A stretch of DNA of 6,853 nt from Spirosoma sp. (GTDB taxonomy: Bacteria > Bacteroidota > Bacteroidia > Cytophagales > Spirosomataceae). Under the pieces are notes generated by a model. That model saw only the letters and a list, made by a program, of their open reading frames with translations, did not search any database and was not told where the DNA came from. The stretch is taken from NCBI GenBank assembly GCA_028288385.1, contig JAQBNX010000272.1:1-6853 (forward strand), written 5' to 3'. The first letter of the stretch is position 1; each line of letters begins with the position of its first letter. The position numbers and the translations under genes were made by a program. Positions 1-6,342 of the stretch are shown piece after piece.

Positions 1-774
1 TTTGGTACGTCGATGGTAGGGTCAATTTTCTCGGCCGATGCCTGGAACAACGTAACGTTCATTGCCGGCGAGATAAAAAATCCACGTCGAAACATTCCGC
101 TGGCCTTGTTTTTTGGTACGCTGACCGTTACGCTTATCTACCTGCTGGCTAACGTTGCTTACCTTAGTTTGCTTCCCCTGAATGGCTCACCCACCGCTAC
201 TGACGTAGTAGGCCGGGGCATTCAGTTCGCTACCGCCGACCGGGTAGGTACAGCGGCAGCATCGGTCGTTTTTGGTAACTTAGGTGTTGCCATTATGGCT
301 GTGCTGATTATGATCTCAACATTTGGCTGCAATAACGGACTGATTCTGGCGGGGGCACGGCTCTACTACGCCATGGCGAAGGACGGCTTATTTTTTGAGC
401 AGGCTTCGCACCTAAATAAAAATGCGGTACCGTCGCGGGCCTTATGGCTTCAATGCGCCTGGGCATCAGTGCTCTGTTTATCAGGTACGTACGGCGACTT
501 GCTCGACTACTGCACTTTTACCTCGCTTATCTTCTACATGGTTACCATCGGCGGGTTGTTTATCTTACGTCAACGTGAACCCGAAGCCGAGCGGCCTTAC
601 CGTGCCTTCGGCTATCCACTTGTTCCGGCACTTTATATCCTAACCGGCTTTGGTATCTGCCTGATTTTATTATACACTAAAACGTTCAATACCGGTATGG
701 GACTGCTCATTGCAGCACTCGGTATCCCCATTTACTTCCTGACCCGGCGAAGGAATTATGCCACGGCAAAGTGA
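1..774 (+). CDS. APC-superfamily amino acid permease, C-terminal part (5' end outside window)
   Basis: Inner-membrane transporter, probably moving amino acids by proton symport or exchange. The reading frame is open from base 1 (Phe-Gly-Thr-Ser before the first Met at base 13), so that Met is internal and the gene starts upstream of the window. About 257 residues are visible. The start of the visible part has the LAT/APC signature in the TM6-TM7 region: FSADAWNNVTFIAGEIKNP, then RNIPLAL and a long hydrophobic helix. A later segment, ARLYYAMAKDGLFF, matches the conserved loop after TM8 in this superfamily. Four or five more hydrophobic helices follow, then a basic tail (TRRRNYATAK), as expected for the cytosolic C-terminus of a 12-TM permease. 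The family is clear. The substrate cannot be read from this part. The stop is TGA at 772-774, and the next gene is convergent. Confidence 0.9.
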   Translation, partial: FGTSMVGSIFSADAWNNVTFIAGEIKNPRRNIPLALFFGTLTVTLIYLLANVAYLSLLPLNGSPTATDVVGRGIQFATADRVGTAAASVVFGNLGVAIMAVLIMISTFGCNNGLILAGARLYYAMAKDGLFFEQASHLNKNAVPSRALWLQCAWASVLCLSGTYGDLLDYCTFTSLIFYMVTIGGLFILRQREPEAERPYRAFGYPLVPALYILTGFGICLILLYTKTFNTGMGLLIAALGIPIYFLTRRRNYATAK

Positions 775-905
775 TTGTTTTTCTGTCAGCACCGCCTGCA
801 CCAGAAGCAGGTGTAACGTATCAGGTAGGCGTTAAGATTACCATTCGTGTATATGAATGTATCCCGGTTTCTCGGAGGCTCTATTTGCGCGAATTAAGCC
901 GGGAA
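775..905. other. Convergent intergenic spacer with a weak hairpin
   Basis: This 131-base gap lies between the permease stop and the ZIP transporter stop, so a terminator is expected. The best candidate is a 7-bp stem at 793-799 pairing with 807-813 (one G-T pair, 7-base loop), but no T-run follows it on either strand. A longer-range pairing (TCCCGG near 860 with CCGGGA at the ZIP stop) has a loop of over 30 bases. Neither is convincing. No small gene is apparent. Confidence 0.3.
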
Positions 906-1664
906 TCAGCCTTCCAGCTTTGATAAAACAAAAGCCAGCAGAAAACCGGCTACCGTAATTAAGCCGGCAAATTCATGGGTTTCTTCAAAAGCTTCCGGAA
1001 TCATCGTATCGACCAGCATGGCTAAAATGGCTCCGGCTGCAACCGCAGTTGTACCGGCAATTACATCATTGGAATAGTGGCGAAATACAGTGAAGCCAAT
1101 CAGGGCCGCTACACCCGAAATCAGGGCAATAACCAGCCAAACGGTCATTACGTACCCCGCCGACCGCCCCGCCTTTTTCATTCCAGACGCACTTGACAGC
1201 CCTTCAGGAATGTTTGACAGGAAAACGGCAATCACGGCTACCAAGCTTACTCCTTTGCCACCCAGTAAACTTAATCCAATGATAATGGACTCGGGAATTC
1301 CGTCCAGGAGCGCTCCTGCCGCTAAGGTCAGCCCGCTTCTACTCTGGTCGCTCTCTGTTGGCTGCTGACTGCCCGAACGCTTGCGGTGCTTGGCACCCCG
1401 GTGCGAGAGAAAGTAGTTGACCGCCGTATAAACAATAGCTCCGCTCAGGAAACCGATTGCCGTGGCATCGAACCCACCAACGCGGTAGGCTTCGTCCATC
1501 AGTTCAAACGCAAGAGCTGAGAAGAGAACGCCACTACCGAAAGCCATGATCCCGGCAATGACGCGTTGAGGCACCTTCAGGAAGTAGCCAATGGCCGCAC
1601 CAATTAATAGGGCACCACCCGAAAGCAAACCCCATAACCCCGCCTGTAGCCAGTCTGGAACCAT
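906..1664 (-). CDS. ZIP-family metal transporter, variant with substituted TM4/TM5 metal ligands
   Basis: Predicted inner-membrane transporter of divalent metals (zinc, iron or manganese in the family), 252 residues, normal for bacterial ZIPs. It has about eight hydrophobic segments. A polar His/Lys/Arg loop at residues 87-110 (SHRGAKHRKR) matches the usual variable loop between TM3 and TM4. The TM4 signature reads DGIPES (residues 121-126) where ordinary ZIPs have HNxxEG. TM5 reads SNIPEG (150-155) where others have HNIPEG or QDIPEG. Both glutamates (E125, E154) are kept, but the histidines are Asp and Ser. TM6 has DTMIPEAFEETH (219-230), adding acidic residues and a His. The transmembrane pattern and paired PE motifs make the family assignment strong, but the substrate is open. 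ATG at 1664 puts a short amphipathic start before TM1. Divergent from the TMEM175 gene; the stop is TGA at 908-906. Confidence 0.88.
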   Translation of the reverse strand: MVPDWLQAGLWGLLSGGALLIGAAIGYFLKVPQRVIAGIMAFGSGVLFSALAFELMDEAYRVGGFDATAIGFLSGAIVYTAVNYFLSHRGAKHRKRSGSQQPTESDQSRSGLTLAAGALLDGIPESIIIGLSLLGGKGVSLVAVIAVFLSNIPEGLSSASGMKKAGRSAGYVMTVWLVIALISGVAALIGFTVFRHYSNDVIAGTTAVAAGAILAMLVDTMIPEAFEETHEFAGLITVAGFLLAFVLSKLEG

Positions 1665-1676
1665 CTGATTAGAGTT

Positions 1677-1696
1677 GTTCAGGTGTCAACCTGAAC
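1677..1696. promoter_or_regulatory. Perfect inverted repeat in the divergent gap, possible operator
   Basis: GTTCAGGT (1677-1684) and ACCTGAAC (1689-1696) are exact reverse complements separated by GTCA. The element lies 12 bases before the ZIP transporter's ATG on one side and 44 bases before the TMEM175 ATG on the other. It could be a dimeric regulator's operator or a 5'-UTR hairpin on either transcript. It has no T-run, so it is not an intrinsic terminator. The regulator is unknown, and function is inferred only from symmetry and position. Confidence 0.4.
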
Positions 1697-1740
1697 CATT
1701 CAACATGGGTTTTGTTAGAGACACCAACGCAGCCAACCGT

Positions 1741-2373
1741 ATGACCCAAGTGAATTTTCAGGAAAATGAAACCGTACGCATTGAAACGTTTAGTGATGGT
1801 GTGCTGGCTATTAACATCACTTTATTGACCTTTGAACTTAAAGCGCCAACGTTTAAAGAGACGTATACCAACACAACTCTTTTGCTGGCAATGGCTCGTC
1901 AAGGGCCAGCTTATTTGGCGTTTCTACTCAGTTTTGCCACTATTTTTGTCATTTGGGTCAATCATCATCGGATGTTTAACCTGATTCGGCAGAGCGACTC
2001 AAAATTTTTATACCTCAATGGCATTCTGTTACTGCTGAACAGCACGATCCCCTTTCTGAACAATGTGCTGGCCACTTATATTTCTACTAACGCCACCGAA
2101 ATAGGCAGTTGCCTAGCCATGTTGCTTTTCGGGGCCATTGCCGGCACATTATATATGATGTGGAACCATGCCACTACCGACTATCGCCTGCTCAAACGAC
2201 CGGCGGCCGACGTACGCGTGCAAACGGTAAAAAGTGGCCTAATCATTAGTATGGTTATTTATGGAGCGTCGGCCCTGTTAGCGCTATTTTTGCCCTTGGT
2301 GAGTATCTGTATTGGCCTGTTTATGGTCGTTTATCTGTCGCGGCTAAAATACCACCGCGACAAAGTCGTTTAA
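1741..2373 (+). CDS. Prokaryotic TMEM175-type (DUF1211) potassium channel
   Basis: Inner-membrane protein of the TMEM175 family, whose bacterial members are single six-helix repeats that assemble as tetrameric potassium leak channels without a classical selectivity filter. With the ATG at 1741 the product is 210 residues, the usual length. The diagnostic TM1 motif R-x3-FSDGV is present (R13, F17-S18-D19-G20-V21), followed by LAINITLLTFEL. A second family motif, IWVNHHRMF (residues 71-79), sits at the end of TM3. Three further hydrophobic helices run at about 92-112, 122-141 and 164-200. The frame is open further upstream: an ATG at 1705 would add 12 residues and a TTG at 1675 would add 22. 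The TTG start would put the inverted repeat inside the gene and make an odd Cys/Pro-rich extension, so 1741 is preferred and 1705 remains possible. The next gene begins 16 bases after the stop, suggesting cotranscription. Confidence 0.88.
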   Translation: MTQVNFQENETVRIETFSDGVLAINITLLTFELKAPTFKETYTNTTLLLAMARQGPAYLAFLLSFATIFVIWVNHHRMFNLIRQSDSKFLYLNGILLLLNSTIPFLNNVLATYISTNATEIGSCLAMLLFGAIAGTLYMMWNHATTDYRLLKRPAADVRVQTVKSGLIISMVIYGASALLALFLPLVSICIGLFMVVYLSRLKYHRDKVV

Positions 2374-2389
2374 TACATTGCGCCTAAAC

Positions 2390-3754
2390 ATGGTATCCTT
2401 TAAAGTCCTTCGTTACATTCCAGTAGCTTTGTTAGCCGTGTGGACAGTTGCCTGCACGGGCTTTGGCCCTACCACGGGTCTGTTCCGTTCTCCATCACCC
2501 CACGATCAATATGGACAGTCGCTCAAAGCGGCTAAACTCGATCAGACAGCTCTGGGTGCCGATTGGCTGGCGGCTGGAGAACGGGCCCTGCATGACTCAC
2601 TTAAAATTACGGTCCCTTACCGGGAAAGTGGCTATTTCTCTGCCAGCAAAGCGTTTGCCGTTGGTTACCGGCTGGATGCCCAGCGGGGCGACCGATTTCT
2701 GGTCCGGATAGAAACCCAGGGGCAAAAACATGTGCAGGTCTTTATTGATGTGGTAGCTCTGGAAGGACGAGATCAGATAACCCCTGTTGCAGCCTCCAAA
2801 GCTGATACAAACGAGCTGGCATGGGAGCCTAAAAGAAACCAGACCTACCTGATTCGTATTCAGTCAGAACTGCTTCGAAGCGGTCACTATACGATTTCCA
2901 TTACCCGCGAACCAGCTCTGAGTTTTCCGGTTCAGGGGCGTGATAGTCGTCAAATCAGCAGCTACTTTGGCGTACCGCGCGATGGAGGCCGTCGTCGACA
3001 CGAAGGCGTAGATATTTTTGCGCCCAGGGGAACGCCTGCTGTAGCCTCTGTCAATGGTATTATTACGGGCGTTGGTACAAGTCCATTGGGGGGCAACTTT
3101 GCGTTTGTATCCGATAACGAACGCAGCATTCGAGTTTACTACGCTCACCTCGACCGCTGGAATGTTACGAACGGGCAACGCGTATCGGTGGGCGATACCA
3201 TCGGGTATGTGGGCAACACCGGCAACGCCCGCACGACCGGTCCTCACCTGCATTTTGGTATTTATGAGTTTAACGCTGGCGCTACAGACCCGTTACCTTT
3301 TATTCGTCTCGGGCGAGGGCCAGCCAAACAATCGCTATTGTCGGCCTCCCAGTTAGGCGACTCCCTGCGGGTAGCGGTCGGGCAGACAACCCTACGTCCA
3401 TCCCCAACGGCTGATGCTCCTGTTCTGCGCCAACTGGCTAAGTCATCGGCACTAACCCTAGTAGGAGGCACGGCTACGTGGCTACGCGTTGAATTACCCA
3501 ACGGATTGACAGGTTATGTGGCCAGCTCAGCCGTTGAACCAGTCACCCGGCCAATCAGAACACTGCTGCTACCAACACCAGGCAAATTGCTGGATGCAGC
3601 CGATACGATGGCGGCCACCATTACTATCCTACCTACCGGATCGTCGGTGGATGTGTTGGCTAGTACCGGCTCATTTCTTCTGGTGCGGCAACCGGACGGA
3701 CAAACAGGCTGGCTTTCAACCGGGAGTTCACCCCTCAGTCAAACGCACCAGTAG
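2390..3754 (+). CDS. M23-family metallopeptidase, probable lipoprotein, with tandem SH3-like repeats
   Basis: Predicted envelope endopeptidase that cleaves peptide cross-links of peptidoglycan. With ATG 2390 it has 454 residues; a TTG at 2378 would add four and is less likely. The N-terminus has a basic start, a hydrophobic stretch and TVAC, giving Cys22 as a plausible but imperfect lipobox (Thr at -3). Residues about 77-172 form a beta-rich region resembling pre-peptidase C-terminal (PPC-like) domains. The M23/LytM domain follows at about 186-300 with an intact zinc and catalytic set: HEGVD (H204, D208), YYAHLD (H253) and HLHFG (H286, H288). Two SH3-like repeats end the protein, at about 325-385 (LRPSPTADAPVL, then TGYVASSAVEP) and about 396-445 (ending QTGWLSTG). 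They probably bind peptidoglycan or position the enzyme. The active residues suggest a working hydrolase rather than an EnvC-like activator. It lies 16 bases after the TMEM175 stop, so an operon is likely. Confidence 0.9.
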   Translation: MVSFKVLRYIPVALLAVWTVACTGFGPTTGLFRSPSPHDQYGQSLKAAKLDQTALGADWLAAGERALHDSLKITVPYRESGYFSASKAFAVGYRLDAQRGDRFLVRIETQGQKHVQVFIDVVALEGRDQITPVAASKADTNELAWEPKRNQTYLIRIQSELLRSGHYTISITREPALSFPVQGRDSRQISSYFGVPRDGGRRRHEGVDIFAPRGTPAVASVNGIITGVGTSPLGGNFAFVSDNERSIRVYYAHLDRWNVTNGQRVSVGDTIGYVGNTGNARTTGPHLHFGIYEFNAGATDPLPFIRLGRGPAKQSLLSASQLGDSLRVAVGQTTLRPSPTADAPVLRQLAKSSALTLVGGTATWLRVELPNGLTGYVASSAVEPVTRPIRTLLLPTPGKLLDAADTMAATITILPTGSSVDVLASTGSFLLVRQPDGQTGWLSTGSSPLSQTHQ

Positions 3755-3806
3755 ATGGGTAAGCTGTTTTACTGGCTACTTAGCAGTTGTTCAAACATAT
3801 CATGAA

Positions 3807-3851
3807 AATAAAAAAGCCAGCAACTCAAGACTCGTTGCTGGCTTTTTTATT
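3807..3851. terminator. Bidirectional intrinsic terminator
   Basis: An 18-bp perfect stem pairs 3807-3824 with 3834-3851 around a 9-base loop. The core GCCAGCAAC/GTTGCTGGC is flanked by an A-run on the left and a T-run on the right, so the RNA from either strand forms a GC-rich hairpin followed by U's. It sits between the convergent peptidase (ends 3754) and DUF4136 gene (ends 3869) and should stop transcription from both. Confidence 0.93.
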
Positions 3852-3868
3852 AAAGGTACGCTAAATGG

Positions 3869-4438
3869 TTAGCGGGCTGCACCGTAGTCCTGCCCGGCGC
3901 TCTCCGGGAAGTTCTTCATAATGCTGGTTACCGTTTCGCGGAAAGCCTGATCGCGCTCACGCTCTTTGTTCCGGCTGTTTAACTGACCCGTAGCCCAGCC
4001 CTGCCATACGATATCGTTGGTGCGGGCATCCGATACGTTAATAACCACGCGGTTCTCTTCGTACTGCCGCGAATACACATTATTGTTCATACCACCGTAC
4101 CACCATGAATAAGGCGAGTACATATTGTTAGACTGAATCTGCTGCTTGTCTTTCGAGTCCATAAAGAACCGAACGACGAGGTCAGCTTCACCCTGGGTCA
4201 CGGGTTTGTAACCCCGCGCTTTAAGCGACTGGTCAAGGGCGTCGGCAATACGGCGCTGGTTCAGGTTGCTGCCCACAATAGGGTCGGCATTACGCGTACG
4301 GTCGGCCTCAATACGGTACGTCGAAAACTGACGGACGTTTACTTTGGGGTCGTAATCGTATTTGACCGTAATGGCCGGGGCGCAGGACGCCAGCGTACCG
4401 GCGACAAACAGACTGGTGATTATGGCTTTGATTTTCAT
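3869..4438 (-). CDS. DUF4136-domain lipoprotein
   Basis: Small envelope lipoprotein of 189 residues. The signal peptide is clear: MKIK, a hydrophobic stretch and a canonical lipobox LASC giving Cys19 as the lipidated residue. The rest matches DUF4136: ITVKYDYDP and FSTYRIE near residues 23-45, RRIADALDQSLKARGYKPV (about 62-80), ADLVVRF (about 84-90), a Tyr/Trp/Gly/Asn-rich insert (SPYSWWYGGMNNNVY), a strand containing VVINVSDARTNDIVWQGWA, and a terminal helix with the ETVTSIMKNFP motif. Family members are common in Bacteroidota and Proteobacteria, and their function is not established; none should be assigned. The ATG at 4438 fits the signal peptide exactly. It appears monocistronic, with the terminator just past its stop and a 229-base spacer upstream. 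Confidence 0.9.
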   Translation of the reverse strand: MKIKAIITSLFVAGTLASCAPAITVKYDYDPKVNVRQFSTYRIEADRTRNADPIVGSNLNQRRIADALDQSLKARGYKPVTQGEADLVVRFFMDSKDKQQIQSNNMYSPYSWWYGGMNNNVYSRQYEENRVVINVSDARTNDIVWQGWATGQLNSRNKERERDQAFRETVTSIMKNFPESAGQDYGAAR

Positions 4439-4667
4439 GTTGGTTTGTTGTTGGCTGGTTTGTTAACCGACTACATAACGTTATTAATTCGTCCCTTCGT
4501 ATGGGACACCTGAATAACTAAAATTGGCAATTATTAGTTCGTATTTTTATCGGCTTCACAAAGAGGCAAGCCAAAGCTAATCCACTGTCTATCAAAAGGT
4601 TATTTGACAGCAAAGCGAGCACCTTCGATTCTATTGCTTACTAGTGAAACTACATTCATCAAGCGAC
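4439..4667. other. Intergenic spacer upstream of the DUF4136 gene
   Basis: This 229-base AT-richer gap separates the histidine kinase stop from the DUF4136 start (both minus strand). It should hold the DUF4136 promoter, but I could not identify a convincing Bacteroidota -33/-7 pair. Visible structure: a 5-bp stem GTCCC (4491-4495)/GGGAC (4503-4507) with a 7-base loop, and CTGTC/GACAG around 4588-4613 with a 16-base loop. Neither is a clear terminator for the kinase operon. No small coding gene is supported. Confidence 0.4.
4441..4464 (-). repeat. Duplicated 9-mer in the DUF4136 leader
   Basis: TGGTTTGTT occurs at 4441-4449 and again at 4456-4464 (15-base period). On the coding strand this gives two AACAAACCA copies just before the ATG at 4438. 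The AAC-rich leader has no purine-rich Shine-Dalgarno site, in line with Bacteroidota translation starts. It may help keep the start region unstructured, but this is inference. Confidence 0.5.
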
Positions 4668-6338
4668 TCACTCAGCGGGTAAATATACCCTAAAAGTAGA
4701 TCCGAGCCCTGGTCGGCTGCGGGCGCTCAGATAGCCGGCATGATTTTCAACAACCTTTTTGCAGACGGCCAGCCCGATGCCTGTACCGGCAAATTCGCTT
4801 CGGCCATGCAATCGCTGAAACAGGTTAAAAATACGGTCTGCGTATTTCTGTTCAAAACCAATACCGTTGTCCTCCACACTAATGCTTAAATAAGCGCCCA
4901 GCGCATTTGGAAAGAGTGCCTGCATCTGCTCGGGCGAAAATAACGATGCGCTGATCTGTACTGACGGAGCCCGGTCAAGGGGCGTAAACTTTAAGGCATT
5001 GCTCAATAAATTTTGAAATAGCTGCCGAAGTTGAATAGCATTCCCCCGGACGTCTGGCAACACTCCGACCTTGACGGTTGCCTGACGGTCATTAATGGCC
5101 GTTTCCAAGTCACTTAGTATCTCATTGACCAGGGGATTTAGCGGTACCGATCGGAACGATGGTTTCTCAGTGTTCAGCCGCGAGTAGGCCAGCAGCCCCC
5201 GAATGAGTTCCTGCATTCGGCCTGTGGCGGCCTGCATTCGACGAATGATGTCCTGCGCAGCCGGGTCCAGGGCGGGCCCGTATTGCTCGGTAAGCATCGT
5301 ACTGAAGGACTGAATTTTACGTAGCGGCTCCTGTAAGTCGTGACTGGCCACATAAGCAAACTGCGCAAGTTCCGTATTGCTGCGGCTAAGTTCAGAGTTG
5401 TTGACGGCTAGTTGCTGCTGACTTGTTTCTAACTGATTTTGAGCTTGCCGTAGTTCTTCATTGTCGCGCATGGTTTGCTCCACCACTTTTTGCGCATTTA
5501 TGTCAGCCAGAAAACCGTTCCAGTGCAACACTTGCTGGGCAGCATCGCGCAGGGGCGTAGCTGAGACCAGGTGCCACACATGATCATCAGTATAACCGCG
5601 CTGAACCCGCCACTCACCCCGGAAAGGCAGGCCCGTTGCTACGCTGTCGGCCCAGGCCATTCGCACTGCCGGGCGGTCATCGGGGTGAAAGATGTTCAGC
5701 CATCCTTCCCGGTTCAGTTCCGACAATGTCTTGCCCGTAAACGTTGTCAGGCCCTGATTGACGTAGAGCAATTCATTATTGGAAGTCAGCGAAAAAATCA
5801 GCAGGGGGAGCGAGTTGGTCATTTGACGGTATTGCTGCTCACTCAGCCTAAGTCGTTCGGCCAACTCCTGCAACTGACTGTTCTTACGCTTTATGTCGTC
5901 ATAGGGCGTAGCAGGCGGTTCAATCTTAAATTGTCGTTTCCATCCGTCGATTCGGGCGGTGCTAACCGATTTAAAGTCGGACAAGGTGCAGAACAGGCAA
6001 ATTTCGGTACCCTGATCCGATATCGTGACGGTCAGGTCATCGACCAGCCGACGGGCGTAATTCAGCGCATCTTCCAACACCTCAGATTGATAGCGCCGAC
6101 GATCATTCAGTTGGGCCATCAGTTGCCAGCCACGCTCATGGTCGGTGTTGATGCCTAAAGTCAGCAATCCGTGCCCACCTTCGGCAAGCGCTAGGCGGGC
6201 CACTTCCGACACAGCGGTAGCAAGGGTGGTTTGGGCAGCAAGAGACAAACCAGCCAGTTCAGCAAGCTTCATACTACGTTTATGGACCAGAATCAGGTCC
6301 ATATCGTTATCTAAGTTGAGCTTTGTTAGTTCGTGCAT
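4668..6338 (-). CDS. PAS-domain histidine kinase with degenerate RsbT-like N-terminal domain
   Basis: Soluble sensor histidine kinase of 556 residues with no transmembrane segment or signal peptide, so it is cytoplasmic. Residues about 7-120 resemble RsbT/RsbW-type anti-sigma ATPase domains (MKLAELAGLSLAAQTTLATAVSEVARLAL). However, the N-box Asn is Leu (SEVARL instead of SELARN) and no DxGxG loop follows, so this copy probably does not bind ATP. A PAS domain with its PAC tail covers about 168-281 (NEWLN-type core: LLYVNQGLTTFTG, NIFHPDDRP, FRGEWRV, WHLVSATPLRD). A glutamine-rich coiled coil leads to the HisKA H-box ASHDLQEPLRKI (phospho-acceptor H333). The catalytic domain is complete: N-box LFQNLLSNALKF (N443, N447), G1 DNGIGF (490-495), F-box IFNLFQRLH and G2 GTGIGLAV (518-525). 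ATG 6338 is chosen because it follows the phosphatase stop by 4 bases; an in-frame ATG at 6431 would overlap that gene by 89 bases. No response regulator is visible. Confidence 0.88.
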   Translation of the reverse strand: MHELTKLNLDNDMDLILVHKRSMKLAELAGLSLAAQTTLATAVSEVARLALAEGGHGLLTLGINTDHERGWQLMAQLNDRRRYQSEVLEDALNYARRLVDDLTVTISDQGTEICLFCTLSDFKSVSTARIDGWKRQFKIEPPATPYDDIKRKNSQLQELAERLRLSEQQYRQMTNSLPLLIFSLTSNNELLYVNQGLTTFTGKTLSELNREGWLNIFHPDDRPAVRMAWADSVATGLPFRGEWRVQRGYTDDHVWHLVSATPLRDAAQQVLHWNGFLADINAQKVVEQTMRDNEELRQAQNQLETSQQQLAVNNSELSRSNTELAQFAYVASHDLQEPLRKIQSFSTMLTEQYGPALDPAAQDIIRRMQAATGRMQELIRGLLAYSRLNTEKPSFRSVPLNPLVNEILSDLETAINDRQATVKVGVLPDVRGNAIQLRQLFQNLLSNALKFTPLDRAPSVQISASLFSPEQMQALFPNALGAYLSISVEDNGIGFEQKYADRIFNLFQRLHGRSEFAGTGIGLAVCKKVVENHAGYLSARSRPGLGSTFRVYLPAE

Positions 6339-6342
6339 AGTG

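Noticed and set aside
793..813. Hairpin after the permease as an intrinsic terminator
   Set aside because: Short stem with a G-T pair and no T-run on either side; kept only as a note in the spacer.
1684..1689. TTGACA on the minus strand inside the palindrome as a -35 box for the ZIP gene
   Set aside because: A matching -10 would fall at or past the start codon, and Bacteroidota housekeeping promoters do not use the TTGACA consensus.
1675..1740. TTG start for the TMEM175 gene at 1675
   Set aside because: It would add 22 residues before the conserved N-terminal motif and place the perfect palindrome inside the coding region. An ATG at 1741 gives the normal family length.
2864..3253. 129-codon minus-strand open frame inside the M23 gene
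   Set aside because: Antisense to the catalytic domain, low-complexity composition and no recognisable motif; a shadow of the real gene.
4508..4514. ACCTGAA heptamer shared with the palindrome half-site at 1689-1695
   Set aside because: A single 7-base match without dyad symmetry is expected by chance in a window of this size.
5571..6158. 195-codon plus-strand open frame opposite the histidine kinase
   Set aside because: It lies wholly antisense to the PAS and RsbT-like regions, its protein resembles no family, and the opposite strand has clear conserved domains.
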